A stretch of 64,000 bases of DNA from Lachnospiraceae bacterium (GTDB lineage: Bacteria > Bacillota > Clostridia > Lachnospirales > Lachnospiraceae): positions 16,919 through 80,918 of the forward strand of contig JALERL010000037.1 in the NCBI GenBank assembly GCA_022764465.1, in the 5' to 3' direction. The notes beneath the pieces are model-generated. The model was not told where the DNA came from. It ran no database searches and was given only the letters and a program-made list of their open reading frames with translations. The position numbers and the translations under genes were made by a program. Shown in pieces: positions 8,384 to 16,306 of the stretch (position 1 is the stretch's first letter; each line of letters begins with the position of its first letter).

Positions 8384-9322
8384 TTATTCACTTTCTTCCG
8401 GAACTTCTCCCCGCAGGATCTCTATAAACTTTCCTACCTCTGCCCATGCACGCTTAGACTCCGGCATCAATAGCATTGCCATCTGAAAGACATGGAACAT
8501 CCCTTCGTACACACTCAGCCGTACCTTTACCCCTGCTTCCTTTGCCTTTTTTGCTACCGTCAGGGAATCACTGAGTAACATCTCATACGATCCAACCTGT
8601 ATGAGCATTGGCGGAAAGTCATCAAAGCTGCCAAATGCCGGTGAAATATACGGCTCTTTTGGATTACATGTTCCCACATAATCCCGGTTATAGACCAGAC
8701 TGTCTCTCGTTCCACCAAACAAAGGGTCTTTGTCGAAGTTCGTATCATACGAAGAACCACTTGATGTCAGATCTGTCCATGGCGACATTGCAACCACACC
8801 GCATGGAAGTTCATAATCATGGTCACGCAGATACATCGTAAGTGCCAGTGCCAGGCCACCGCCTGCTGAATCTCCCGCCACGATGATCTGGTCTGCACGG
8901 TATCCCTTTTTGATCAGCCAGAAATATGCCGTCACTGCATCCTCTAATGCTGCCGGATACGGATGCTCCGGTGCGACACGGTAATCGATCGTCAGCACAC
9001 TGATGCCCTTTCCGACCTCACTGTAGAGTCCCGCAAAGCTGCGGTACCCATTGTGCAGTGTTCCGACGTATGCACCACCATGAAGCTGCAGAACCACCTT
9101 GCTGCGATCCGGATTCTCTTTTAATTCCAGATACTCCATCGTGAACTTTTCTAAATGAATGATATAGCGTGAAAAACACTCCGGACATTTCCATGGCGGC
9201 TCTTTTAAGTTCCTGCGGAGTTCTCCGCTTTTTATTTTTTTTCCTATCAGATTATCATTTGCAGCCCTCGCGATCAGATCCCGGATCACACGGCCGCGGA
9301 CACTTGTTTCATTTTCCGTCAT
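8384..9322 (-). CDS. Alpha/beta hydrolase, hormone-sensitive-lipase family
   Basis: Esterase of 312 residues. The oxyanion motif HGGAY and nucleophile elbow GDSAGG are those of the HSL/Aes-type carboxylesterase family. The remaining catalytic residues are likely the Asp near SPAFGSFDDFPP and the His in MFHVFQ near the C-terminus. No signal peptide is visible, so a cytoplasmic enzyme acting on short acyl esters is inferred. GGAG lies upstream of the ATG. It is the last gene of an operon with the DUF6320 protein (11-base gap) and a condensation-type acyltransferase, so its substrate may be the ester made by that enzyme. Confidence 0.88.
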   Translation of the reverse strand: MTENETSVRGRVIRDLIARAANDNLIGKKIKSGELRRNLKEPPWKCPECFSRYIIHLEKFTMEYLELKENPDRSKVVLQLHGGAYVGTLHNGYRSFAGLYSEVGKGISVLTIDYRVAPEHPYPAALEDAVTAYFWLIKKGYRADQIIVAGDSAGGGLALALTMYLRDHDYELPCGVVAMSPWTDLTSSGSSYDTNFDKDPLFGGTRDSLVYNRDYVGTCNPKEPYISPAFGSFDDFPPMLIQVGSYEMLLSDSLTVAKKAKEAGVKVRLSVYEGMFHVFQMAMLLMPESKRAWAEVGKFIEILRGEVPEESE

Positions 9323-9333
9323 TTGTTACTCCA

Positions 9334-9999
9334 TTATCTTACATGAAATCTTCTCTGTAACTCGATCCTTGCCCTCCGGTCTCCGATGATCAGTGTTCCG
9401 AGGAACAAAAAGACAGAGATTGCAAATGTTATGAGACTAAGCATCGGCTTTGTAATAATGCCTACACCCCAGAGAATTAAGGTAACACCTGCGAGCACGA
9501 TCATACCGATCTGAAACAGCAGATAACTCTGCCAGTTTCTATGATTGATCAGCATTAAAATCACAATACTCAGATCAATAAGCAGGATTCCGCTTGGGAT
9601 CACATAATTGACCGACCATCCGCGGTAGCCGATGACAAAATCGATCAGTATGACCATCGCGACCCCACAAATTGTAAGCACCATCAGCTTTAGCCGGTAT
9701 CCGGCGTCATCTAAGACAGCAAAGCGCAGGATCAGATACAGGTAAAACAGCGATGCAACCACGATCGCACTCCACCAGATCCCATGGTACATCTCATAAT
9801 TCAACGCAATTAAAAACACACTGACTGCAAGTGTTAAAAACAGATAAATCCGTCCTGCCAGCATCAGCCTTCTTGTCTTGATCCGGACATCCGGATAGGT
9901 ATCTTTTCCGTCCCCTTCCGGCTCGATCACGCAATGACACAACGGACATACATGTGTTTCGTCTTTTATTTCTATCTTACATTGTCTGCATTTACTCAT
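9334..9999 (-). CDS. DUF6320-like membrane protein with N-terminal zinc ribbon
   Basis: About 221 residues. The N-terminus holds a zinc-ribbon-like pair CRQC and CPLC, followed by about six hydrophobic stretches, for example IYLFLTLAVSVFLIAL and SLITFAISVFLFLGTLI. It matches what I recall as DUF6320, a family of unknown function. The start codon overlaps the stop of the acyltransferase gene by 8 bases (ATGAGTAA), so translational coupling is likely; an ATG at 10011 has no advantage. Position between an acyltransferase and an esterase suggests a role in handling a lipid or acylated product at the membrane (inference). Confidence 0.7.
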   Translation of the reverse strand: MSKCRQCKIEIKDETHVCPLCHCVIEPEGDGKDTYPDVRIKTRRLMLAGRIYLFLTLAVSVFLIALNYEMYHGIWWSAIVVASLFYLYLILRFAVLDDAGYRLKLMVLTICGVAMVILIDFVIGYRGWSVNYVIPSGILLIDLSIVILMLINHRNWQSYLLFQIGMIVLAGVTLILWGVGIITKPMLSLITFAISVFLFLGTLIIGDRRARIELQRRFHVR

Positions 10000-11389
10000 A
10001 ATATACACCATTACTTTCTATTTCTACATCAATGCCATCCTCTGCCAGTCTGCGGAAGAATCCACGCTGTACGGACGTATCCCGCAGCACGGAGCTGAAG
10101 GAAAAGACCAGTGTATCCTGATACGAACAGATCGTTCCCTTTAGGTTCTGTCCCTTTGACATGGCAAGAAAGGCATAAAACATTTTTACATACGGCTGAT
10201 ATTCTTCACGGATCACCTGATTGCCGATATTTGTGACCGTTGAAGTATTTGCCAGTGCCGCTGAGGTATAGACATAGCGGATCGCCAGATTTTTCAAAAC
10301 AAGCGGCACCGCTCTTGCGATCAGAAGCTTTTCATTCGAAACATTATAGGAAAACAGTTCCTCTAAATGTTCCTTTGTGATCTGGCTACGCAGGCTGTCC
10401 TTTACGATCTCCACAACCTCTGCAAAGGTATAATCCTCCTTTGTCGGTCCAAACTCCGCTGATACCATGGTAAAAAAGTTCTTCGTTGTAACCGAGTTAA
10501 AGTATGGACGAAGGTTCACCGGCACAGCCACACGGATCGGACGTCTGCCCGGGATCCCATGCATGCATTCTAAAAAGACACTCCAGACGAATGCAGATAC
10601 CAGATATTCATTGATACTGACACCATAACTGTGACAGACTTTCTTTAACTGTGGAATGTTCATATAGCCATGCATGACACCGAACTCACCCTTGCGCAGC
10701 CGCTCGCCGCGCAGCAGATATGCCTTCTGTGTTTTATAGCCCTTCGCATGACTGTGCTTGTAGTTCCGTAAAAAGCTGTCCTCCCGGTTTAAGGAGGTAT
10801 CACTGCTTAAGTGATCCCCTAACTTCTCCCTGAGTTCCGGGTGTACCAGACGCAGATACTGATAAGTCAGTTCCTTTAAAAAATTCGTGCCGCCCATACC
10901 ATCCGTTAAGACATGGAACACCTCTAAGTTTATTCTGCACCCATAATACGTCACACGAAACAGATAGCTGTTATTCTTATTCTGTACAATGTACTGACAC
11001 GGATAGGTGTTTTCTTCCCGCACCCGTGGCGCAGGCTTTCCATTCTCTTCAAAATAATACCAGAAGATTCCCTGCCGCAGTCTTAAGTTAAATCCATCGA
11101 ACTTCGGAAGCACCATATCGAGTGCCTGCTGTAACGGTTCTCTTTGCACCTCTTCGTTTAAGGTAACCGAGATCCGGTATACATTACTCATGGATTCTCC
11201 GGCGATCACCGGGAACAGATGTGCGGTATTATCTAACTTATCCCAGCGGATATCCATACCCCTGCGCTTTCTCTCTTTTTCCTTCTGAAGCTTACGCTCT
11301 TCTTTCTTTTTTTGCTTTCTGGTCTGACTTTCTATCTTTTTTTCTTCCTTCACTCTCTGCTTTTGCAGCTTTTTTTCCTCTTTTTCCAT
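9992..11389 (-). CDS. Condensation-domain-like acyltransferase (alcohol acetyltransferase type)
   Basis: About 465 residues. A very lysine/glutamate-rich, probably coiled-coil N-terminal tail (about 1-45) precedes a chloramphenicol-acetyltransferase-like fold. The catalytic motif HxxxDG is present as HVLTDGMGG. This fold is shared by alcohol O-acetyltransferases, PapA/WES-type enzymes and peptide-synthetase condensation domains; a free-standing acyltransferase is most likely because no carrier protein is encoded nearby. The start is uncertain: the ATG at 11389 is used, but ATGs at 11416 and after the tail (near 11260) are possible, and none has a strong ribosome site. First gene of the operon. 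Confidence 0.75.
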   Translation of the reverse strand: MEKEEKKLQKQRVKEEKKIESQTRKQKKKEERKLQKEKERKRRGMDIRWDKLDNTAHLFPVIAGESMSNVYRISVTLNEEVQREPLQQALDMVLPKFDGFNLRLRQGIFWYYFEENGKPAPRVREENTYPCQYIVQNKNNSYLFRVTYYGCRINLEVFHVLTDGMGGTNFLKELTYQYLRLVHPELREKLGDHLSSDTSLNREDSFLRNYKHSHAKGYKTQKAYLLRGERLRKGEFGVMHGYMNIPQLKKVCHSYGVSINEYLVSAFVWSVFLECMHGIPGRRPIRVAVPVNLRPYFNSVTTKNFFTMVSAEFGPTKEDYTFAEVVEIVKDSLRSQITKEHLEELFSYNVSNEKLLIARAVPLVLKNLAIRYVYTSAALANTSTVTNIGNQVIREEYQPYVKMFYAFLAMSKGQNLKGTICSYQDTLVFSFSSVLRDTSVQRGFFRRLAEDGIDVEIESNGVYYE

Positions 11390-11532
11390 ATTAAACCATA
11401 TCTTTCTATCTATCATTCATGCAAAATAGCATGTAAAACAGTCCCCGCTTTTTCAAAAAGATATTATAGCCGAGATTGATGCAAAATACAATCTTGCTTT
11501 TTTCCTTTGTTCCATGTAAAATTTTCTTGGCA

Positions 11533-11554
11533 TCTGGTATATCCAGTGACCAGA
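11533..11554. promoter_or_regulatory. Possible regulator operator (overlapping palindromes)
   Basis: Immediately upstream of the FadR-type gene, TCTGG (11533) and CCAGA (11554) frame an imperfect palindrome, and a shorter CTGG-TATAT-CCAG lies inside (11534-11546). TGG/CCA half-sites occur in many GntR/FadR operators. The site lies between the divergent operon and the regulator start, where autoregulation would occur. This is a pattern observation only. Confidence 0.25.
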
Positions 11555-11577
11555 GAATGAATCACACCGGAGGGCTT

Positions 11578-12282
11578 ATGGAATTTAAAAAATTAAATGC
11601 TCCGACCTTAAAGGAGCTTTTTGTTACAGAACTTGAAAATATGATATTGTCCGGAAAGTTAGAGATCGGAAGCAAGCTTCCATCCGAGCGCGAACTGGCT
11701 ACCTCGATGCAGGTCAGCCGCGCGGTCGTAAATTCCGGTATTGCAGAAATGGAGGCCAAGGGCTTTCTAGTTGTAAAACCGCGTGTTGGTACCTTTGTTG
11801 AGGATTACCGCAGAAACGGTTCGTTAAGCACCCTGATGTCCATTATGAATTACAATGGCGGCATGCTCCGCAAAAATGAGATCCGTTCGATTTTAGAAGT
11901 ACGCATAGTATTAGACCGCCTTGCCGTAGAACTGGTATGTAAGGATTCTTCCGACGAAGAGATTGCAACGCTTGCCACTTATGTCGATGCACTCCGTGCA
12001 TGTGAAGATTCCGCACAGGCGGCAGAGCTTGCCTTCACCTTCCATCACGAGCTTGGATTTATTTCCGGCAACACCTTGCTCCCACTCTTTTTTGTATCCT
12101 TCCGCAATCCGGTCATCAGTCTGTGGATCCGCTTCTGTAACCATTATGGTATTGAAGCACTTTATGACAATACGGCAACACTTTATGAGCACATAAAAAA
12201 GCGGGATTCAAAAAATGCGATTGCATTTATTGAATCCTCGCTTGGAGATACGATCAACGGAAGCAGAGAAATCTACCGGTAA
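11578..12282 (+). CDS. FadR/GntR-family transcriptional regulator
   Basis: DNA-binding regulator of 234 residues. The N-terminal winged helix carries the GntR signature KLPSERELATSMQVSRAVV; residues from about 90 on form a helical FCD-type ligand domain. The start at 11578 follows GGAGG by 5 bases, so the longer upstream frame is not used. It is transcribed divergently from the acyltransferase/DUF6320/hydrolase operon, the most likely target, and convergently to an amino-acid importer. FCD domains usually bind small carboxylates with a metal; the actual ligand cannot be read from the sequence. It could alternatively regulate the importer. Confidence 0.88.
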   Translation: MEFKKLNAPTLKELFVTELENMILSGKLEIGSKLPSERELATSMQVSRAVVNSGIAEMEAKGFLVVKPRVGTFVEDYRRNGSLSTLMSIMNYNGGMLRKNEIRSILEVRIVLDRLAVELVCKDSSDEEIATLATYVDALRACEDSAQAAELAFTFHHELGFISGNTLLPLFFVSFRNPVISLWIRFCNHYGIEALYDNTATLYEHIKKRDSKNAIAFIESSLGDTINGSREIYR

Positions 12283-12317
12283 TACTCTGCTCTTCCAATT
12301 TCATTCGATTCTATTTT

Positions 12318-13082
12318 CTATTTTGCAGCAAACCGTGCGAGGAACTGTCTGGTACGTTCCTCCTTCGGATGCTCGATCACATCCTTCGGATTTCCTTCTT
12401 CAATGATATATCCGCCATCCATAAAGATCACATAATCTGCCACATCCCTTGCAAATGTCATCTCATGCGTCACGATCACCATTGTCATCTTCTCTTCCGC
12501 AAGCTGGCGGATAACCTTTAAGATCTCACCTGTCAGCTCCGGGTCTAGGGCAGAAGTCGGTTCATCAAAAAACAGGATCGATGGATTTAACGCAAGTGCT
12601 CTTGCGATCGCAACACGCTGCTGCTGTCCACCAGATAACTGGCATGGATAATAACCTTCCTTATCTTCGAGTCCCATCTTTTTTAACAGCTCTCTTGCCT
12701 GTGCATAGACTTCCTTCTTATCCCTTTTCTGAATATGGATCGGTGCATCTGTAATATTCTTCATCACAGAATAATGCGGGAAAAGATTAAAGTTCTGGAA
12801 TACTAATCCAAAGTAACCCTGAATCTTTTTTAACTGCTTACTGTCTGCATAAACTGCCTTTCCGGCCTCATTATTGGTAACTGCGGATTCCCCGACATAG
12901 GTCAGTTCCCCGCTGTCCATCGTCTCAAGCATCGTTGCACAACGAAGCAGCGTCGATTTTCCCGATCCGGATGGGCCAATGATCGCAACAACCTGTCCCT
13001 CTTCGACTGAAAGTGAAATATCGTGGAGGACATCGAGATTGTCAAAGCTTTTTTTCAGATTATTGATTTCTAATAATTTCAT
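12318..13082 (-). CDS. Amino-acid ABC transporter, ATP-binding protein (GlnQ type)
   Basis: ATPase of a polar amino-acid importer, 254 residues. Walker [10 protein letters not shown], signature LSGGQQQRV, Walker [13 protein letters not shown] and the switch His in VTHEM are all intact. It energises uptake of a polar amino acid captured by the lipoprotein encoded two genes upstream. Gene order binding protein, permease, ATPase (14672 down to 12318) with 24-27 base gaps shows one operon driven by the promoter at 14715-14743. The exact substrate (glutamine, cystine, arginine or similar) cannot be told from the ATPase. Confidence 0.95.
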   Translation of the reverse strand: MKLLEINNLKKSFDNLDVLHDISLSVEEGQVVAIIGPSGSGKSTLLRCATMLETMDSGELTYVGESAVTNNEAGKAVYADSKQLKKIQGYFGLVFQNFNLFPHYSVMKNITDAPIHIQKRDKKEVYAQARELLKKMGLEDKEGYYPCQLSGGQQQRVAIARALALNPSILFFDEPTSALDPELTGEILKVIRQLAEEKMTMVIVTHEMTFARDVADYVIFMDGGYIIEEGNPKDVIEHPKEERTRQFLARFAAK

Positions 13083-13109
13083 AATAAAACCCTGCCTTTC
13101 TTTGTCCTC

Positions 13110-13760
13110 TTACTTATAATAATCCAGTCGTTTTTCTATGTATCCCATCACACCGGCTACGATCAGGTTAAAGATATAATAAAACAGTCCGGCGATAAAC
13201 AGTGGGACAATACTTGTCTGGGAAGCAGCAATCTGTTTTGCAAGGGTAAACATCTCCGCATATGCAAGCACAAATGCAAGGGAAGTATCCTTTACTAATG
13301 TGATCACTTCATTCGTTACAGACGGCAGCACACGCTTTACCATCTGTGGGAAAATGATCTTGCCAAAGGTCTGCACCTTCGAATAACCTAACACCTTCGC
13401 AGCCTCATACTGACCAACCGGAATCGACTGGATACCGGAACGGTAGATTTCTGCAAAATATGCTGCATAGTTGATCGCAAATCCAATAATCGTTGCTGTA
13501 AACTGATAGCCTGCCGGCAGCTTGATATGGAAAATATAATACGGTCCATAATATACCACCATAAGCTGCAACATCAGCGGTGTACCACGCATAATGGAAA
13601 TATAGAACTTCATCAGATATTGAAGCGGTTTAAACTTCGCCATTCTTCCAAATGCGACAAGCAGACCAAGTGGCATGGAAAAAACCAGTGTTAAAACAAA
13701 TATGGATATGGTTGCCAGCATACCTGTTGCCAGCTGCTGTAAGATTGCTGCTAATGACAT
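13110..13760 (-). CDS. Amino-acid ABC transporter, permease (HisM/GlnP type)
   Basis: Membrane permease of 216 residues with about five hydrophobic helices. It has the His/Glu/Gln/Arg/opine permease features, including MRGTPLMLQL near residue 60 and the ATPase-coupling EAAKVLGYS loop near residue 140 (EAA motif). A single permease gene implies a homodimeric channel. It sits between its binding protein and ATPase genes in the same operon. Confidence 0.94.
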   Translation of the reverse strand: MSLAAILQQLATGMLATISIFVLTLVFSMPLGLLVAFGRMAKFKPLQYLMKFYISIMRGTPLMLQLMVVYYGPYYIFHIKLPAGYQFTATIIGFAINYAAYFAEIYRSGIQSIPVGQYEAAKVLGYSKVQTFGKIIFPQMVKRVLPSVTNEVITLVKDTSLAFVLAYAEMFTLAKQIAASQTSIVPLFIAGLFYYIFNLIVAGVMGYIEKRLDYYK

Positions 13761-13784
13761 TACCCTTTCACCTCGTACCTGCTG

Positions 13785-14672
13785 TTATTTTTCAAGACAG
13801 ATCATTTCAGACAGATTATAATCCGAATACTTCTCTGCGATCGCATTAAAGGTTCCGTCTGCTACCATCTCATATAAAGTCTCCTGAACCTTGTCACGAA
13901 GACTTGTATTACCAAGCTTAAATCCAACACCGTACTGCTCAGTTGAGATCTGGTCATCTAAGATCTTAAATCCATCTCCTCTTGAACCAAGCTGGTATTT
14001 TGCGACACCAATATCAAGAACAACTGCATCCACTGCTCCGGACTCTAAGTTCATAAAAGCGGTATTGTAATCTGCAACCTGCTGTAATTCCTTAAAGGTA
14101 GCTGTTAAAGCTAAGTTCTCATCATTGTCCTCTTCGGAAGTCAGTGCAGAAAGTCCCGAAGAATCTGCCTGAACTGCAACGGTCTTACCTGCAAGATCTG
14201 CCTTTGTCTTAATATCAGAATCTGCTGCTACAACAATGACGATACTGTTATCAATATATGGATCACTCCAGGTATAATCATTCTCACGTCCGGTCATGGT
14301 AAATCCATTCCAGATACAGTCGATGGAACCGGAATTTAATTCCATATCCTTCGAATCCCAGTTGATCGGTTTTTTCACCAGTTCCCAGCCATTTCTGTCA
14401 CAGACTTCCTGTGCCAGGTCTAAGTCAAATCCGGTATAGTCTCCGTTATCATCCATAAATCCGTATGGCGGGAACTCTGCATCAAAGCCTACGGTAAACG
14501 TCGTACGGTCTGCTTCTGCACCTGAAACTGACGCAGCATCCGTTGATAACTCTGTATCCTTTCCGGCATCCGTCTTTGCATTGTCACTTGTCTTTGTATT
14601 GCTGCCTCCGCATGCAGTCATAGTCACTGCCATTGCAGCTGTTAAAAATAAAGCAATTACTTTCTTTTTCAT
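13785..14672 (-). CDS. Amino-acid ABC transporter, substrate-binding lipoprotein
   Basis: Extracellular lipoprotein of 295 residues, SBP_bac_3 family. The N-terminus has a lysine-rich start, a hydrophobic core and a lipobox-like TAC-GG around Cys-21, followed by a Ser/Thr/Asp-rich tether (about 22-55). The mature domain begins with FTVGFDAEFPPYGFMDDNG, typical of polar amino-acid binding proteins, and contains DCIWNGFTMT. GAGGAGG lies upstream of the ATG. First gene of the importer operon. Confidence 0.93.
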   Translation of the reverse strand: MKKKVIALFLTAAMAVTMTACGGSNTKTSDNAKTDAGKDTELSTDAASVSGAEADRTTFTVGFDAEFPPYGFMDDNGDYTGFDLDLAQEVCDRNGWELVKKPINWDSKDMELNSGSIDCIWNGFTMTGRENDYTWSDPYIDNSIVIVVAADSDIKTKADLAGKTVAVQADSSGLSALTSEEDNDENLALTATFKELQQVADYNTAFMNLESGAVDAVVLDIGVAKYQLGSRGDGFKILDDQISTEQYGVGFKLGNTSLRDKVQETLYEMVADGTFNAIAEKYSDYNLSEMICLEK

Positions 14673-14714
14673 AATGATAGGTTCCTCCTCATAAATCTCG
14701 CTTCATACTTTAGT

Positions 14715-14743
14715 ATACTACCATGATAAAATAACGATGTAAA
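14715..14743 (-). promoter_or_regulatory. Promoter of the amino-acid importer operon
   Basis: On the minus strand TTTACA (14738-14743), 17 bases, then TAGTAT (14715-14720). Transcription would start near 14708, leaving a leader of about 35 bases with GAGGAGG before the start codon at 14672. No riboswitch or T-box is visible in this short leader. Confidence 0.65.
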
Positions 14744-14904
14744 CTGTTTTTTCGCGATCTTTTGACACCCGCATCAAAATGTGCTATTTTTTTCACACAG
14801 CTACTTGTGCCATAGATGTCACAAACCGGCTGCTAAGACAAAACAACTCCGAGGATATGCCTGTAATTTTCAGGCGTAAAATCGTCTGTGGATTGGAGAT
14901 TCTT

Positions 14905-15090
14905 ATGACAAATACAAACTTACCAAATGACCCTGTGATGCTGCTTAGCTTCGTCAACACACAACTTCGTGACTTTTATTCCTCCTTAGATGACTTCTGC
15001 GGTGCCTTTCATATTGAGGCAGCTTCTCTTTGTGAAAAGCTATCAGCCATTGATTATGAATACGATGCTGCCACAAACCAGTTCCGGTAA
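14905..15090 (+). CDS. DUF4250 small protein
   Basis: A 61-residue cytoplasmic protein. The run DPVMLLSFVNTQLRDFYSSL followed by the C-terminal IDYEYDAATNQF matches the DUF4250 family of small Firmicutes proteins of unknown function. The start is taken at 14905, where GGAG lies 6 bases upstream; the longer frame from 14779 lacks a ribosome site. It is 11 bases before the methyltransferase-like gene, so the two probably form one transcript, divergent from the amino-acid importer. Confidence 0.8.
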   Translation: MTNTNLPNDPVMLLSFVNTQLRDFYSSLDDFCGAFHIEAASLCEKLSAIDYEYDAATNQFR

Positions 15091-15101
15091 AAGAGGTTCT
15101 T

Positions 15102-15938
15102 ATGTCACTGTATGATGAATTAACGCAGTATCAGATCCTGCCAACTGCATATGAAGACTGGGCAGGGTACCGGCAGGCGGTCACGGATTATATCCTTGCA
15201 AATACCAGCCCGGATACTACACTTGCGATTTTCGGTGCCGGACGCTGCAATGACATAGATCTTTATCGGCTGTCTACACATTTTTCTTCGATCACACTGC
15301 TCGATGCCAACCACCCTGCCATGAAGGAAGCTGCCATGCGCTATGGCTTATCGAGTGATCCGAAACTGTTCTGTAAAGAGGCAGACTTTTCCGGCATCTC
15401 ACCCGAAGATTACCGCGCACTTGGTGATGAACTGACAGCTCTTTATAATGTAAGCGGAAATGAAACACGGATCGAGGTACTCGAAGACTTTATGTGCTTT
15501 AAATTAGACCGGCTCTATCGGAAAGCAGATGCCTATACCATGGATTTTGACATCAATACCTTCGACTATTCGATGGCATTTGGTGTTCACAGCCAGATCA
15601 ACAACATGGCCTCGTGGATGTTTTCTGCCTTTGAAGAGAACATCCATGCGCACAGCTCTCTTGTCACCAAACGGATCCGTGCTGCCAATGACCGTATGGT
15701 TCCTAAGTTTAACACCGCGATCTTAGCTGCAACAAAAAAAGCAGCATTCTTCGGCTGTGAGCGAATAAATACTGCTTCTAATGAGCCGGTAGAGGGCGCA
15801 TACCAGTGTATCATGGATCTGAAGAATCGTGGCATCGTCACTTCACAATCCCTGACCCTCTGGCCTTTTTACCCTGCCGGCAACCGTTATTATCAGATGC
15901 TGATCCAGTGCTGTGATCCATCCGGTATTCCCGGATAA
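15102..15938 (+). CDS. SAM-methyltransferase-like protein of unknown substrate
   Basis: Protein of 278 residues. Near residue 43 it has a Rossmann-type glycine loop (AIFGAGRCNDIDL) followed about 20 residues later by TLLDAN, the acidic residue that binds ribose in SAM-dependent enzymes. After that the fold is helical and not recognisable (for example YSMAFGVHSQINNMASW). GAGG lies 5 bases before the ATG. It is probably co-transcribed with DUF4250. Methyltransferase activity is inferred from the fold signature only; a nucleotide-binding regulatory protein is an alternative. Confidence 0.55.
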   Translation: MSLYDELTQYQILPTAYEDWAGYRQAVTDYILANTSPDTTLAIFGAGRCNDIDLYRLSTHFSSITLLDANHPAMKEAAMRYGLSSDPKLFCKEADFSGISPEDYRALGDELTALYNVSGNETRIEVLEDFMCFKLDRLYRKADAYTMDFDINTFDYSMAFGVHSQINNMASWMFSAFEENIHAHSSLVTKRIRAANDRMVPKFNTAILAATKKAAFFGCERINTASNEPVEGAYQCIMDLKNRGIVTSQSLTLWPFYPAGNRYYQMLIQCCDPSGIPG

Positions 15939-15949
15939 CACACCGGTTC

Positions 15950-16189
15950 TTACATTCCCTGAGCGATCTCTTTTAACGTCGCAACCAGCTGCATATCGTC
16001 AGCCGTCACCCGGATATTGGAACTGATGTTATCTCCTTCCGGTGTCGTAATCGTCATCTCAATAATACTTCCCTCACGGATGCTGTCTGTTCCAACCGCC
16101 TGTAAGAACTTTGGGAACTTCGGGTGATTGGTGGTAAAGCGATCCCAGAGGGACTTGATCTGTAATAATTTCATTGGATTGATTGCCAT
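15950..16189 (-). CDS. Small hypothetical protein (79 aa)
   Basis: A 79-residue protein beginning MAINPMKLLQIKSLWDRF and ending KEIAQGM. The start at 16189 has GAGGAG upstream, so a longer frame reaching 16300 is not needed. The N-terminal part looks helical, the C-terminal part (about 40-70) strand-rich. No signal peptide or membrane span. I do not recognise a family. It lies downstream of the ABC exporter pair but is separated from it by a strong hairpin, and its 3' end faces the methyltransferase-like gene. Confidence 0.7.
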   Translation of the reverse strand: MAINPMKLLQIKSLWDRFTTNHPKFPKFLQAVGTDSIREGSIIEMTITTPEGDNISSNIRVTADDMQLVATLKEIAQGM

Positions 16190-16236
16190 CTTTTTTCTCC
16201 TCTTTTCTTTATCTGTGCTTTGTGCATTCGCACTAT

Positions 16237-16296
16237 CAAAAGAGGAACAGACAAAATATACCCTGCAAGCAGGCTGTTTTGTCTGTTTCTCTTTTG
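16237..16296. terminator. Long near-perfect stem-loop, probable terminator of the ABC exporter operon
   Basis: CAAAAGA-GAACAGACAAAA (from 16237) pairs with TTTTGTCTGTTTCTCTTTTG (to 16296), with a small inner CTGC/GCAG hairpin. It sits 11 bases after the stop of the exporter gene at 16307 (minus direction) and before the small gene at 16189. The T-tract is short and partly inside the stem, so it could also act as an RNA-stabilising or attenuating structure. Confidence 0.6.
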
Positions 16297-16306
16297 GCAC
16301 TGCTCA

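Noticed and set aside
11476..11577. N-terminal extension of the FadR-type regulator
   Set aside because: The GGAGG site and family alignment place the start at 11578; the extension spans the candidate operator.
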